A stretch of DNA of 47,205 nucleotides. It comes from Rhodoferax sp. Its GTDB lineage: Bacteria > Pseudomonadota > Gammaproteobacteria > Burkholderiales > Burkholderiaceae_C. Of this stretch, positions 1 through 8,728 are shown piece by piece. The stretch spans positions 1-47,205 of the forward strand of contig NZ_JAGPBB010000025.1 of NCBI RefSeq assembly GCF_018063565.1, read 5' to 3'. The number at the start of each line of letters is the position of its first letter. Position 1 is the stretch's first letter. Position numbers and translations under genes: made by a program. The notes below the pieces were generated by a model. It saw only the letters and a list, made by a program, of their open reading frames with translations, was not told where the DNA came from and did not search any database.

Positions 1-1415
1 ACCACCATCGCCTTGAACTTGACACGCTCACGGCCAACCGGTTTGGGCAGCAGGTTGAGCCGCTCCATGGCGTCGTGCGCCGCCCACAGCGCGCCTGAGG
101 CGCTATAACTGTTGCCTGTGGTGATGGGCAGCGGGCTGCGCTTGGCCACGGTCACACCGGCATCGCCCACCACTTTGGTAAAGGCGCCCAGCCCCATGAT
201 TTGCGCACCCATGCGTTTGGCCATGTCGGCCGCCGCAAGCAGCCGGCGGTAGGTGAACTCGGGGCTGTGACGCATGATCTCTTTGGGTGTGCCGCCCACC
301 GAGATCAGCCAGCCCTCGGCCTCCACGCCGTTGGGTGACTGGATACCGCTGATGTGCGAGTACACAAACGGCGGCGCGTAGGCCATGATTTTTTCCAGCG
401 AGTTCATCATCACCGGCGGCGACACCTGCGACAGCAGGTCGATCGGCTTGACCTTCTTGAAATACTCCTGCGACAGCGGGTGGATCACAAACGCAAAGCG
501 GTTGATGCGCTTGAAGCCATTGGGGTAGAGGATGCGCGGCTCGAGCTGCAGGCTGGTGATGATCTCCAGGTAATCGTCTTCGTGGATTTGCTGCGGCTCC
601 TTGCCGGTGGCAGCCACGATCATTGCGTCAAACAGGTCAGGCCCGAGGGTATGGCCTTGAATCACCGGTGCGCCGTCGATCACCATGTGCACGCCCTTGG
701 CGGTCAGCAGCGCCAGCCGCTCGTCGCTCACCGTCGAGGTGATCAGCGTCTTGCCCGCCAACTCTTCGAGGCCGCACTCGTCCAGCTCGTAAATGGGCGC
801 CACGATGGTGCTGGCTTTTTGCACCGCCTTGCGCAGCAGGAAGCGCGTCCACTCCTTGACCGGGCCGCTGGCCAGCGCGTCGGGCAGCGACCAGTCGCGC
901 ACGTAATGCGCGCCGCTGGCGTAGAGCTGCAGTGCCTGCAGGCTGGTGAGCAGCTTGGGGATGCCCAATTGGCTGATCGGGTCGGCAAACTTGAGGTTGT
1001 CGGTGTACTCGGACATGCTCATGGCGAGTTTGTAGCTTTGTAGCCCCGAGAAAAACAGCACGCGCGCATTGTTGAAATAATGCCCCAGTGACACCTGTGC
1101 GTGGCGAAGCGCCCACTCTTGCAGGATGTCACCGAGTTGTCCGCCAAAGGTCAATGGCGCTTGGGTGGCAATGTCTTTGAGGCGTGCGCTGTCCTTGTCG
1201 ATAAAGCGGTGGGCGCCGGCCTTATAGCGGTCTTTGAGGAGTCCCAGGCCGATCGCATCAGCGCGTTTGTCCCAGTACTTGATCAGCTTGGCGGCTTTGG
1301 CAAGACTGCCGTCGGTGCCCAGGCGCTTGACCTGGAGCTGCACACCGGCCAGGGTGGTGGTGAATTCAAAGTCGTGGGCGCTGGCGCCCAGGCTGATGCC
1401 GATCACTGTTTTCAT
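1..1415 (-). CDS. Acyl-ACP-reductase-like / predicted dehydrogenase (partial, C-terminus outside window)
   Basis: The first 471 residues are visible, starting MKTVIGISLGASAHDFEF; the gene runs off the left edge. Near the edge the protein reads IMGLGAFTKVVGDAGVTVAK and then TTGNSYSASG, which resembles the substrate-binding part of cyanobacterial long-chain acyl-ACP reductase (there GGFTSI and TTGNTHTAY) just before its Rossmann fold. The last visible residues, KFKAMV, would lead into the nucleotide-binding glycine motif. The roughly 330 residues before this region are longer than in cyanobacterial enzymes and I do not recognise them. The start is the ATG at 1413-1415, with no strong ribosome binding site. 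It is divergent from an iron alcohol dehydrogenase at 1542, which fits an acyl to aldehyde to alcohol route. The Rossmann similarity is a pattern match from memory and the substrate is inference. Confidence 0.6.
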   Translation of the reverse strand, partial: MKTVIGISLGASAHDFEFTTTLAGVQLQVKRLGTDGSLAKAAKLIKYWDKRADAIGLGLLKDRYKAGAHRFIDKDSARLKDIATQAPLTFGGQLGDILQEWALRHAQVSLGHYFNNARVLFFSGLQSYKLAMSMSEYTDNLKFADPISQLGIPKLLTSLQALQLYASGAHYVRDWSLPDALASGPVKEWTRFLLRKAVQKASTIVAPIYELDECGLEELAGKTLITSTVSDERLALLTAKGVHMVIDGAPVIQGHTLGPDLFDAMIVAATGKEPQQIHEDDYLEIITSLQLEPRILYPNGFKRINRFAFVIHPLSQEYFKKVKPIDLLSQVSPPVMMNSLEKIMAYAPPFVYSHISGIQSPNGVEAEGWLISVGGTPKEIMRHSPEFTYRRLLAAADMAKRMGAQIMGLGAFTKVVGDAGVTVAKRSPLPITTGNSYSASGALWAAHDAMERLNLLPKPVGRERVKFKAMV

Positions 1416-1541
1416 GGGGGTCTGCTTGAGGTCGATACGGGTTTGGAGAGAGGCTACTACACGATTGTCGTGCCAGCAGGCATCATGCCAGTTTGCACGG
1501 CCGATGGGTAGGTCGCTGACTTTAATCAAGGGGTATTGACG

Positions 1542-2837
1542 ATGTTTGCAAATGTGTTGTCGGGCAAAGTGCGTTCGGTGGGGTTGACGGCGGTGATGCG
1601 CGCTGCCGGGATGGTGACGCGTTTGTTGCCCATCGCGCAGCCCACCATGATGGTCGGGCCAGGTTCCAGTGCACGGCTGGGCCAGGCCATCAACGACTTT
1701 GGCCACACCCGGGTGCTGGTGGTGACCGACCCGGTGGTGGCCAAACTCGGCCTGATGGCGCCACTGCTGCAGGCGCTCAAGGCCGGTGACACCGACTATG
1801 TGGTCTTCGACGAAATCACCCCTGACGCACCAATGGCACTGATCGTCAAAGGGGTGGCGCTTTTCAAAAAAACCGGCTGCGACGCCATCCTGGCCTTTGG
1901 TGGCGGTTCGGCCATGGATGCGGCCAAAGCCATTGGCCTGGCAGCGGCCAACCACAAACACCCGGCGCAGCTGGTGGGTTATTTTAAAGGGCGGCGTGCT
2001 CCGGCCCCGATTTACGCCGTACCCACCACGGCTGGCACCGGCTCTGAGGTCACGGTGGCCGCTGTCATCTCCGACCCCGAGACCAACCGCAAGTTGGTGA
2101 TCGCTGACACCCGCATCGTGCCCCGTATGGCCGCGCTTGACCCGACCCTGATGGTGGGCCTGCCACCCGAGGTGACGGCCGCCACCGGAATGGATGCACT
2201 GACCCACGCGGTCGAGGCTTATATTGGCCATTGGGGCACGGCATTCACCGACCGGATGGCTTTGTCTGCCGTGAGCATGATCTTTGACGCCCTGCCCGTG
2301 GTGCATGTCAATGGTGGCGATCTGGCCGCACGCGAGAAGATGGCGCTGGCCGCCAACTACGCGGGTCAAGCTTTTACCCGCGCCAATGTGGGTTACGTCC
2401 ATGCCATTGCGCATCAGCTCGGTGGTCTGTATCACACGCCGCACGGACTGGCCAATGCCATTGTGCTGCCGTATGTGTTGCGCTATTTGAACCCCGCCAT
2501 TGGCCCCAAGCTGGCATTGCTGGCACTCAAGGCCAAAGTGGGCAAACCGGGCGAAACCCAGGCTGTTCTGGCGCACAAGTTTCTTGATGCGATCGACGCC
2601 ATGAATACCCGTCTTGGCATCCCGGCCACACTGGAGGCACTGCGTGAGGCCGACATCCCGGCGCTGGCGCGCGCCGCCTGCCGCGAGGCCGATGCCAACT
2701 ACCCCGTGCCAATGTACATGGCGCAATCCGACTGCGAACAACTGCTGCGCCAGTTGTTGCCGTTGCCCTCGGGCGCCGGTCTGGCAGCCCGGCCAGCGCC
2801 ACGCAAGCGTGCACCCAGGAATAAAATGCCGGTGTGA
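1542..2837 (+). CDS. Iron-containing (type III) alcohol dehydrogenase
   Basis: A 431-residue NAD(P)-dependent alcohol dehydrogenase or aldehyde reductase of the FucO/AdhB family, at the usual length plus a short arginine-rich tail. It has the nucleotide loop GGGSAMD at about 120-126 and PTTAGTGSEVT at 161-171. The iron ligands expected from FucO are all present: Asp218 and His222 in GMDALTHAVEAY, His287 in YVHAIAHQLGG and His301 in HTPHGLANA. The ATG at 1542 is preferred over the TTG at 1536 because AAGGGG ends at 1533, giving 8 nt of spacing. The first 30 residues are basic and hydrophobic, longer than usual before the conserved core. It lies 126 bp from the divergent acyl-reductase-like gene, so it may reduce the aldehyde that gene makes. 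Substrate chain length cannot be read from sequence. Confidence 0.9.
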   Translation: MFANVLSGKVRSVGLTAVMRAAGMVTRLLPIAQPTMMVGPGSSARLGQAINDFGHTRVLVVTDPVVAKLGLMAPLLQALKAGDTDYVVFDEITPDAPMALIVKGVALFKKTGCDAILAFGGGSAMDAAKAIGLAAANHKHPAQLVGYFKGRRAPAPIYAVPTTAGTGSEVTVAAVISDPETNRKLVIADTRIVPRMAALDPTLMVGLPPEVTAATGMDALTHAVEAYIGHWGTAFTDRMALSAVSMIFDALPVVHVNGGDLAAREKMALAANYAGQAFTRANVGYVHAIAHQLGGLYHTPHGLANAIVLPYVLRYLNPAIGPKLALLALKAKVGKPGETQAVLAHKFLDAIDAMNTRLGIPATLEALREADIPALARAACREADANYPVPMYMAQSDCEQLLRQLLPLPSGAGLAARPAPRKRAPRNKMPV

Positions 2838-2931
2838 CCATTCCCCTCGGGTGGCTTCCCACCTCAAATGCATCAGCGGGTGCCAACGGGGTACGGCATG
2901 ACTGCTTTTTTCAACGCCGCTCTGGCGCTGA

Positions 2932-2988
2932 TTCAGCTATCAAAGATAGATCTATCAACCTATACCAATCAAGCGCTAAAGCCACAAA
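2932..2988 (+). repeat. Dispersed AT-rich repeat, copy 1 (divergent)
   Basis: This is the most divergent of five intergenic copies of one element. It has GATAG at 2945 and GCGCTAAAGCC at 2973-2983, 28 nt apart (26 in the other four). It also holds a small inverted repeat, GATAGATCTATC, at 2945-2956. It lies in the 227-bp gap before the CoA-transferase and could carry part of its promoter. Confidence 0.5.
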
Positions 2989-3064
2989 ACGCATCGGATT
3001 TTTCTATTCGTCGGGTGTTTGATGGTTGGTATTGGCGCTGCAACTCCTCATCAGAAAGGTCAAT

Positions 3065-4360
3065 ATGTCGTTTCAACAAAGCTATGCCCAAAAGAAGATG
3101 TCGGCCAGTGACGCCGTGCGATCGGTTCGGGACGGTGAACTGATCATTGTTCCCACGGGTGTCGGTGAGCCCCCCGCGCTGCTGACGGCTCTGTCTGAGC
3201 AGCGACGTGAGTTTCGAGATGTCAAGGTGTCGCAGATTCTGGCGATGCGCAAGTTTGGCTACATCGACCCCGAGACGGTGGAGCATGTGCGCCATGTGGC
3301 GCTGTTTTATGGTGGCGCCACCCGCGCTGGGGGGCAGGCGGGCTGGATTGACTTCATCCCCAATTACTTTTCTGAAATTCCCAGCATGATCCAGCGCGCA
3401 CAGATGCCGGCCGACGTCGTGTTCAGCATGGCCTCACCGATGGACGCGCACGGTTACTTCTCGCTCAGTCTGGGGGCCGACTACACCATGGCAGCGGTGG
3501 CCAAGGCGCGTGCAGTGGTGCTCGAAGTCAACCCGCAGGTGCCTTTTGCCAATGGCAACTGCCATGTGCACATTTCACAGGTGACCGCGCTGGTGGAAGA
3601 CAGCCGGCCGGTGCTGGAGGTCGGCCTGCCCAAGATCGGTCCGGTGCAGCAGGCCATTGGGCGCTACGTGGCGGACATGATCGACGACGGCTCGACACTG
3701 CAGATTGGTTATGGCGGAATTCCGGATGCGGTGGTGATGCAGCTCACCGACAAGAAAGATCTGGGCATTCACACCGAGATGATCGGCGATGGCATTCTCA
3801 GCCTGGTAGAAGCCGGTGTGGTGACGAACCGGCGCAAGAACTACCTGCCTGGCAAGATGGTCGCGACCTTTGCGCTTGGCTCGGCCAAGCTGTATCAGTT
3901 CATGCACCACAACCCGGCGCTGGAGATTCATCCGGTGGACTACACCAACACGCCCAGCCTGGCCGGACAAAACGACAACCTGGTGGCCATCAACGCCACA
4001 CTGCAGATTGACTTGCTGGGCCAATGCGGCTCCGAAAGCCTGGGGCATCTGCCGTTTTCCGGCACCGGTGGCCAGGCCGATTTTGTGCGCGCGGCCAATA
4101 TCTCGCGCGGGGGCAAGGCTTTTATCGTGTTGCCGTCAACCGCCAAGGACGACAGCATTTCACGCATCGTGCCGGTGTTGTCGCCAGGCACCCATGTCAG
4201 CACCAGCAAAAACGACATCCATTACGTGGTGACCGAGTATGGCGTGGCGCAGTTGCGTGGCAAATCGGCCAAACAGCGTGCGCGCGAATTGATTGGCATC
4301 GCGCACCCCTCATTTCGTGCCGAGCTCACTGAGCAGGCCGCGCGCATGGGGCTGGGCTGA
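3065..4360 (+). CDS. Acetyl-CoA hydrolase/transferase family protein (4-hydroxybutyrate CoA-transferase-like)
   Basis: A class I CoA-transferase of 431 residues, moving CoA between acyl-CoA and a carboxylic acid, or hydrolysing acetyl-CoA. The catalytic glutamate is in GIHTEMIGDG at residue 238, the position used in bacterial 4-hydroxybutyrate CoA-transferases. The oxyanion glycine loop GYGGIP is at 215-220, and the C-terminal FSGTGGQADF and VVTEYGVAQLRG signatures are intact. The start is the ATG at 3065, with AAAGG at 3055-3059; an upstream in-frame start at 3026 would add 13 poorly conserved residues. It is convergent with rsmE, 20 bp away. Acceptor and donor are unknown. Its place after an alcohol dehydrogenase could mean carboxylate activation or overflow acetate handling, which is inference. 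Confidence 0.88.
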   Translation: MSFQQSYAQKKMSASDAVRSVRDGELIIVPTGVGEPPALLTALSEQRREFRDVKVSQILAMRKFGYIDPETVEHVRHVALFYGGATRAGGQAGWIDFIPNYFSEIPSMIQRAQMPADVVFSMASPMDAHGYFSLSLGADYTMAAVAKARAVVLEVNPQVPFANGNCHVHISQVTALVEDSRPVLEVGLPKIGPVQQAIGRYVADMIDDGSTLQIGYGGIPDAVVMQLTDKKDLGIHTEMIGDGILSLVEAGVVTNRRKNYLPGKMVATFALGSAKLYQFMHHNPALEIHPVDYTNTPSLAGQNDNLVAINATLQIDLLGQCGSESLGHLPFSGTGGQADFVRAANISRGGKAFIVLPSTAKDDSISRIVPVLSPGTHVSTSKNDIHYVVTEYGVAQLRGKSAKQRARELIGIAHPSFRAELTEQAARMGLG

Positions 4361-4380
4361 TCACGCCAGGCGCGGACAGG

Positions 4381-5109
4381 CTAAGCCTGGATCAGCAGAG
4401 TCGCCAGCGCCGCCAGGGCAGCGGTTTCAGCCCGCAGAACGCGTGGACCAAGGCTGACGGGTGCCATGCCTGCGACCAGCGCAGCATCTTCCTCGGCCGG
4501 GCTCAATCCGCCTTCCGGGCCTGACAGAAATGTCAGCTCGGTTGTATCGGCCCAGTCCGCCAGACGCTGTGAGGCTGCGCGCAGCGACAGCAGCAGCCCA
4601 CTTTTACCCGTGGCAAACACGGGTGCCGCTGTGGTCAACCAGGCCGACAACGTGCGCACCGGATGCACCACGGGTACCCGGTTGCCGCCACATTGTTCAC
4701 ACGCCGCCACTGCCACACTGTGCCAGTGCAGCTGTTTTTTGTCGGCGCGCTCGCCGCTCAAGCGCAACACGCTGCGTTCGGTCATCAGGGGCTGGATGCT
4801 TGCCACGCCGAGTTCAGTGGCTTTTTCCACCAGCCAGTCCATGCGTTCGTTGGCGGGCATGCCCAAGGCCAGATGCACGCGGCGGCTTGCCTCCCGCTGG
4901 GTGGCGCTGAAATGTCCCACCTGGACCTGAACATGGCTGCGCCCCATCTCGGTCACGGTGGCGGCAAACTCACCGTCCATTTGCCCATCAAACAAGGTAA
5001 GGGCATCACCGGGCTGCAGCCGTAGCACCTGTACATGGCGTGCCGCGCCGGCTGGCAGCTGCAGCTGTGTGCCAACCAGCATCGGTGCGGGGCAAAAAAA
5101 GCGCGGCAT
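4381..5109 (-). CDS. rsmE: 16S rRNA (uracil1498-N3)-methyltransferase RsmE
   Basis: RsmE, 242 residues, is a SPOUT-class methyltransferase that adds N3-methyl to U1498 of 16S rRNA in the 30S subunit, using S-adenosylmethionine. The N-terminal PUA-like part starts MPRFFCPAPM. The C-terminal knot carries the family signatures FLSGPEGGLSPAEEDAA and VSLGPRVLRAETAALAALA, which form the cofactor pocket. ANERMDWLVEKATELGVASI in the middle is also typical. Length is normal. It starts at the ATG at 5107-5109 with only a weak ribosome binding site. A 70-bp gap holding repeat copy 2 separates it from amgK upstream on the same strand, so co-transcription is possible but not shown. Confidence 0.95.
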   Translation of the reverse strand: MPRFFCPAPMLVGTQLQLPAGAARHVQVLRLQPGDALTLFDGQMDGEFAATVTEMGRSHVQVQVGHFSATQREASRRVHLALGMPANERMDWLVEKATELGVASIQPLMTERSVLRLSGERADKKQLHWHSVAVAACEQCGGNRVPVVHPVRTLSAWLTTAAPVFATGKSGLLLSLRAASQRLADWADTTELTFLSGPEGGLSPAEEDAALVAGMAPVSLGPRVLRAETAALAALATLLIQA

Positions 5110-5127
5110 CGGACGTCAGAAAAATTC

Positions 5128-5178
5128 TAAATAGATAGCTATAAATGCTTTTGCCATATGCGCTAAGAGGCAAAAATG
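5128..5178 (+). repeat. Dispersed AT-rich repeat, copy 2
   Basis: One of the clearest copies: GATAGCTAT starts at 5134, GCGCTAAGAGGC starts at 5160 (26 nt apart), followed by AAAAATG. It fills the gap between the amgK stop and the rsmE start. The same 26-nt spacing occurs in copies 3, 4 and 5. Confidence 0.7.
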
Positions 5179-5179
5179 C

Positions 5180-6256
5180 TCATTGTCTGCCAAAACCGAA
5201 AATGTCCGGCTCGACAATCCCCTCCACCTGGTCGATCAGGCGCAGCAAAGGTTTGAGTTCGCGGTAACGACCACAGGTGGCGCGGATGTAGTGGATGAAT
5301 CTGTGAGTGTCGGCCAGGTACTGCGGTTTGCCGTCACGCAGCGTCAGCCGTGCAAAAATGCCCGCCACTTTCAAATGGCGTTGCAGGCCCATCCACTCCA
5401 CGGCGCGATAAAACTCGCCAAAGTCTTCGCCGACCGGCAGCCCGGCGCGGCGTGCTTGTTGCCAGTAACGCACTGTGACATCAAGGCAGAAGTCTTCGTC
5501 CCAGCTCAGAAACGCATCGCGCATCAGACTGGCAATGTCATAAGTGATAGGGCCATACAAGGCGTCCTGAAAATCCAGCACACCCAATGGCGCGCCAGGC
5601 GCTGCGGGTGCCATCAGGTTTCTCGGCATGAAATCGCGGTGGACAAAAACAGCAGGTTGCGCCAGGTTGGCGGTGATGATCTGGCCAAAACTCCTGTCGA
5701 GAGTCGCGCGCATTTCGGCACCAATGGCCTGACCTTTGTGCTGCTGCAGGTACCAGTCGGGAAACAGTTCCAGCTCGCGGCGCAATATCGCCTCGTCGTA
5801 CGCAGGCAACACACCCGCACGCGAGGCCAGCTGCCAGGTGATCAGGGTGTCGACGGCCTGCAGATACAGCGGCAGGTTGGCTTGCGGCTGCGTCGGCTCC
5901 ACCACCTGCATCATGGTCTGGCCACCCAGATCGGTCAGCAGCATGAAACCCAGGGCTTCGTCCCACGCCAGCACTTGCGGCACATGCAGACCGGCCTGCT
6001 GCATGAGTGCGGCCACTTTGACAAAGGGCTGGCAGTTCTCGCGCTCGGGCGGAGCGTCCATGATGATGCGACTTCCGGCCACACTGTCGACGCGGAAATA
6101 GCGTCGGAAGCTGGCATCTGCGCTGGCCAGTCGCAGTGAACCCGGCTCCAGTGCGTGCTCGGGGGTGATTCGTGCGAGCCAGTGGTTGAACTGGATCTGG
6201 CGTGCCGCGTCGGTCCAGACGATGCTGGGGGCTTGGGAGTTTGTGGCTTGGCTCAT
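5180..6256 (-). CDS. amgK: AmgK-type cell-wall sugar kinase (aminoglycoside phosphotransferase fold)
   Basis: A 358-residue kinase of the aminoglycoside phosphotransferase fold. AmgK phosphorylates the anomeric carbon of N-acetylmuramate and N-acetylglucosamine in the recycling route that bypasses early peptidoglycan precursor synthesis in Pseudomonas and relatives. The catalytic loop VHRDFMPRNLM is at about 205-215 and the metal-binding Asp of GVLDFQDALYGP at 228. DASFRRYFRV (47-56) is a typical N-terminal nucleotide-loop signature. It is divergent from lptD, 87 bp away, matching the amgK-lptD arrangement known in Pseudomonas. The usual partner, the nucleotidyltransferase gene murU, does not follow; the next gene is rsmE. 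The assignment rests on motif and position, and the substrate is inferred from the family. Confidence 0.85.
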   Translation of the reverse strand: MSQATNSQAPSIVWTDAARQIQFNHWLARITPEHALEPGSLRLASADASFRRYFRVDSVAGSRIIMDAPPERENCQPFVKVAALMQQAGLHVPQVLAWDEALGFMLLTDLGGQTMMQVVEPTQPQANLPLYLQAVDTLITWQLASRAGVLPAYDEAILRRELELFPDWYLQQHKGQAIGAEMRATLDRSFGQIITANLAQPAVFVHRDFMPRNLMAPAAPGAPLGVLDFQDALYGPITYDIASLMRDAFLSWDEDFCLDVTVRYWQQARRAGLPVGEDFGEFYRAVEWMGLQRHLKVAGIFARLTLRDGKPQYLADTHRFIHYIRATCGRYRELKPLLRLIDQVEGIVEPDIFGFGRQ

Positions 6257-6343
6257 GGATAATCCATTCTACAAACCCGGCCCAGCGTTCCGGGCTCCAC
6301 CACCCAACTGTTCACCGACCCGTTTGATCCCTGCTTCTGCCAC

Positions 6344-8722
6344 ATGCGCATGTTGACGTTTGACTCCACTGGCAGAGCCTGGTCTGTACGCTGGCGCATG
6401 ACTGGCGTCTGTGTCGCCAGCGCGTCCATGTTCTCGGCCCAGGCACAGCCCGAACCGGAATGGGCGGTCGAGCCGACGGTGCTCAAAGAGAGCCGGGTCT
6501 TGCAGGAAAAAATTGCGCCGTCCACGCGCAATGCACTGCCGGTGTTTGTGACGGGTGGCCAGATCACCGGCCGTACCGACCTTGATACGCGCATCGAAGG
6601 CGGCGCCGAGCTGCGCAAGGGTGACCTGGTGATCCGCGCCGATCGCTTGCAGTACAACCAGCCCACCGATGAAGCCAAAGCGCTGGGCCATGTGCATATC
6701 AACCGTGCCGGCAACCTCTATGAAGGCCCGGCGCTGGAATTGCGGGTGGACGCGTTTGAGGGATTTTTCAGCCAGCCCAGTTATCAGTTTCTGCGCAACG
6801 GGGCGCATGGGCAGGCCGAGCGCATTGATTTTCTGGACGACCAGCGTGCCGTCATCCACAACGCCAGCTTCACCACCTGCAAGCGCGAGCCGGTGGCCGA
6901 CTGGTTGCCGGACTGGGTGCTCAAGGCAACGCGACTGGGTATCGACAACGAGGAGGAAACCGGCACCGCCGAAGGCGCCCTGCTGAGTTTCAAAGGGGTA
7001 CCCCTGTTGCCCATTCCGTACCTGAGTTTTCCCCTGTCGGACAAGAGGAAGTCCGGGTTCTTGCCGCCAACGGTGGGCCTGGACAACGTCAATGGCACAG
7101 AATTTGCGCAGCCTTACTATTGGGATATCGCGCCCAATCGAGACGCCACCCTGACGCCCACCCTGATGACCAAGCGCGGTGTCAACCTGGGTGGCGAGTT
7201 CCGCTACCTGGAGCCCGACTATGCCGGTGGGTTGCGTGCCGACTGGATGCCGCGGGATTCGCTGCGGGATCGCAGCCGTTGGGGATTCAACGTCAATCAC
7301 CAGGCCCGCTTCAAGAGTGACTGGACCGACGACGGACTGGCCCTGAACCTGAGCTTGAACCGTGTCAGTGACGACAACTATTGGCGCGATTTCACCCGTA
7401 CCAACGGGTCCCTGACGCAGCGTTTGTTGGCCAACGACGCCAGCCTGGCCTGGCGCAATGGCAATTTTTTCAGTTCGCTGCGTGCCTTGAAGTGGCAAAC
7501 CCTGCAGGATGTGAGTGCACCCATTGTTCCACCCTATGACCGTGTGCCCCAGTTGGCAACGCGGTATGCGCGCAACGACCTTTATGGGATGCAGCTGTCG
7601 ATGGACGCCGACTACACGCGGTTTGAGAGTGACAGCAGTCTGACCGGACAGCCCAATGCGCAGCGTGCGTTTTCACGGCTGCAGATCAGCCGACCCTGGC
7701 AGTCAGCGGCGGGGTTTGTCACACCCAAGCTGCAGTTGCACGTCAGCCGTTACGCGTTTGATGCGCCGCTGGTCAACGGTGAGACCCAGCATGAGCGGAC
7801 CGTGCCAACCTTCAGCATCGACAGTGGTCTGGTGTTTGAACGTGATACCGAGCTATTTGGCCGCGCACTGCGACAGACACTGGAGCCACGCGCGTTTTAC
7901 GTCAATACGCCGTATGCCGACCAGAGCATGTTGCCGAATTACGATTCCGGTGCCAACGACTTCAATTTGTCCACCATCTATTCAGAAAACGCCTATGTCG
8001 GCAATGACCGTATCTCGGACAGCAATCTGCTCACCTTCGGTGTCACCAGCCGTTATCTGAACCCGGATACCGGTGCCGAGGTGGCCCGTATCGGGGTGGC
8101 GCAGCGACTGCGCTTTCGTGATCGCAATGTGACCTTGCCCGGGGAGGTGCCGGTGACCGACCGGTTCAGCGACTTGCTGTTTGGTGCGTCGATCCGCTGG
8201 GACCCGCGCTGGAGTTTTGACGGCACCGTGCAGTTCAACCCTGATGTCGGACGCTCGGTTCGTTCGACTCTGAGCGGGCGCTACAGTCCGGGCAGTTTTC
8301 GTACCATCGGCCTGGCCTATCGCTATCAGCGTGAACTCAGCGAGCAGATTGATCTGGGCTGGCAATGGCCACTCAATGACTTGTGGGGCGATCGCGCCAA
8401 GACCCTTGGCGCCGGACAAGGTGAAGGTGCCGGTCGCTGGTACAGCGTGGGGCGTCTCAACTACAGCATGAACGAGCGCAAGCTGGTTGACTCGGTGTTG
8501 GGGGTTGAGTACGACGCCGGTTGCTGGCTTGGGCGGCTGGTCTGGGAGCGCCTGCAAACCAGTACCGTCACGGCCACGCAGCGCATCATGTTTCAGCTTG
8601 AGTTTGTGGGTTTCTCGCGCCTTGGCGTGAGTCCGCTCAAGTCGCTCAAAGACAATATTCCGAATTATCAGAACTTGCGTGGTCCGATGGATATACCAAG
8701 CCGTTTCAGCAACTTTGATTGA
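6344..8722 (+). CDS. lptD: LPS-assembly outer-membrane protein LptD
   Basis: LptD, 792 residues, is the outer-membrane beta-barrel that with the lipoprotein LptE places lipopolysaccharide in the outer leaflet. A signal peptide ends near SAQAQ (about 31-35). The OstA-type periplasmic domain spans about 67-190 (GGQITGRTDLDTRIEGGAEL, LVIRADRLQYNQPTDEAKA) and the barrel follows, with YLSFPLSDKRKSGFLPP and the final EFVGFSRLG. The mature part has only two cysteines, about 179 (TTCKREP) and 727 (DAGCWLG), against four in E. coli. The ATG at 6344 is followed by another at 6350, and neither has a clear ribosome binding site. It heads the lptD-surA-rsmA operon, 6 bp before surA. Confidence 0.95.
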   Translation: MRMLTFDSTGRAWSVRWRMTGVCVASASMFSAQAQPEPEWAVEPTVLKESRVLQEKIAPSTRNALPVFVTGGQITGRTDLDTRIEGGAELRKGDLVIRADRLQYNQPTDEAKALGHVHINRAGNLYEGPALELRVDAFEGFFSQPSYQFLRNGAHGQAERIDFLDDQRAVIHNASFTTCKREPVADWLPDWVLKATRLGIDNEEETGTAEGALLSFKGVPLLPIPYLSFPLSDKRKSGFLPPTVGLDNVNGTEFAQPYYWDIAPNRDATLTPTLMTKRGVNLGGEFRYLEPDYAGGLRADWMPRDSLRDRSRWGFNVNHQARFKSDWTDDGLALNLSLNRVSDDNYWRDFTRTNGSLTQRLLANDASLAWRNGNFFSSLRALKWQTLQDVSAPIVPPYDRVPQLATRYARNDLYGMQLSMDADYTRFESDSSLTGQPNAQRAFSRLQISRPWQSAAGFVTPKLQLHVSRYAFDAPLVNGETQHERTVPTFSIDSGLVFERDTELFGRALRQTLEPRAFYVNTPYADQSMLPNYDSGANDFNLSTIYSENAYVGNDRISDSNLLTFGVTSRYLNPDTGAEVARIGVAQRLRFRDRNVTLPGEVPVTDRFSDLLFGASIRWDPRWSFDGTVQFNPDVGRSVRSTLSGRYSPGSFRTIGLAYRYQRELSEQIDLGWQWPLNDLWGDRAKTLGAGQGEGAGRWYSVGRLNYSMNERKLVDSVLGVEYDAGCWLGRLVWERLQTSTVTATQRIMFQLEFVGFSRLGVSPLKSLKDNIPNYQNLRGPMDIPSRFSNFD

Positions 8723-8728
8723 ACTACC

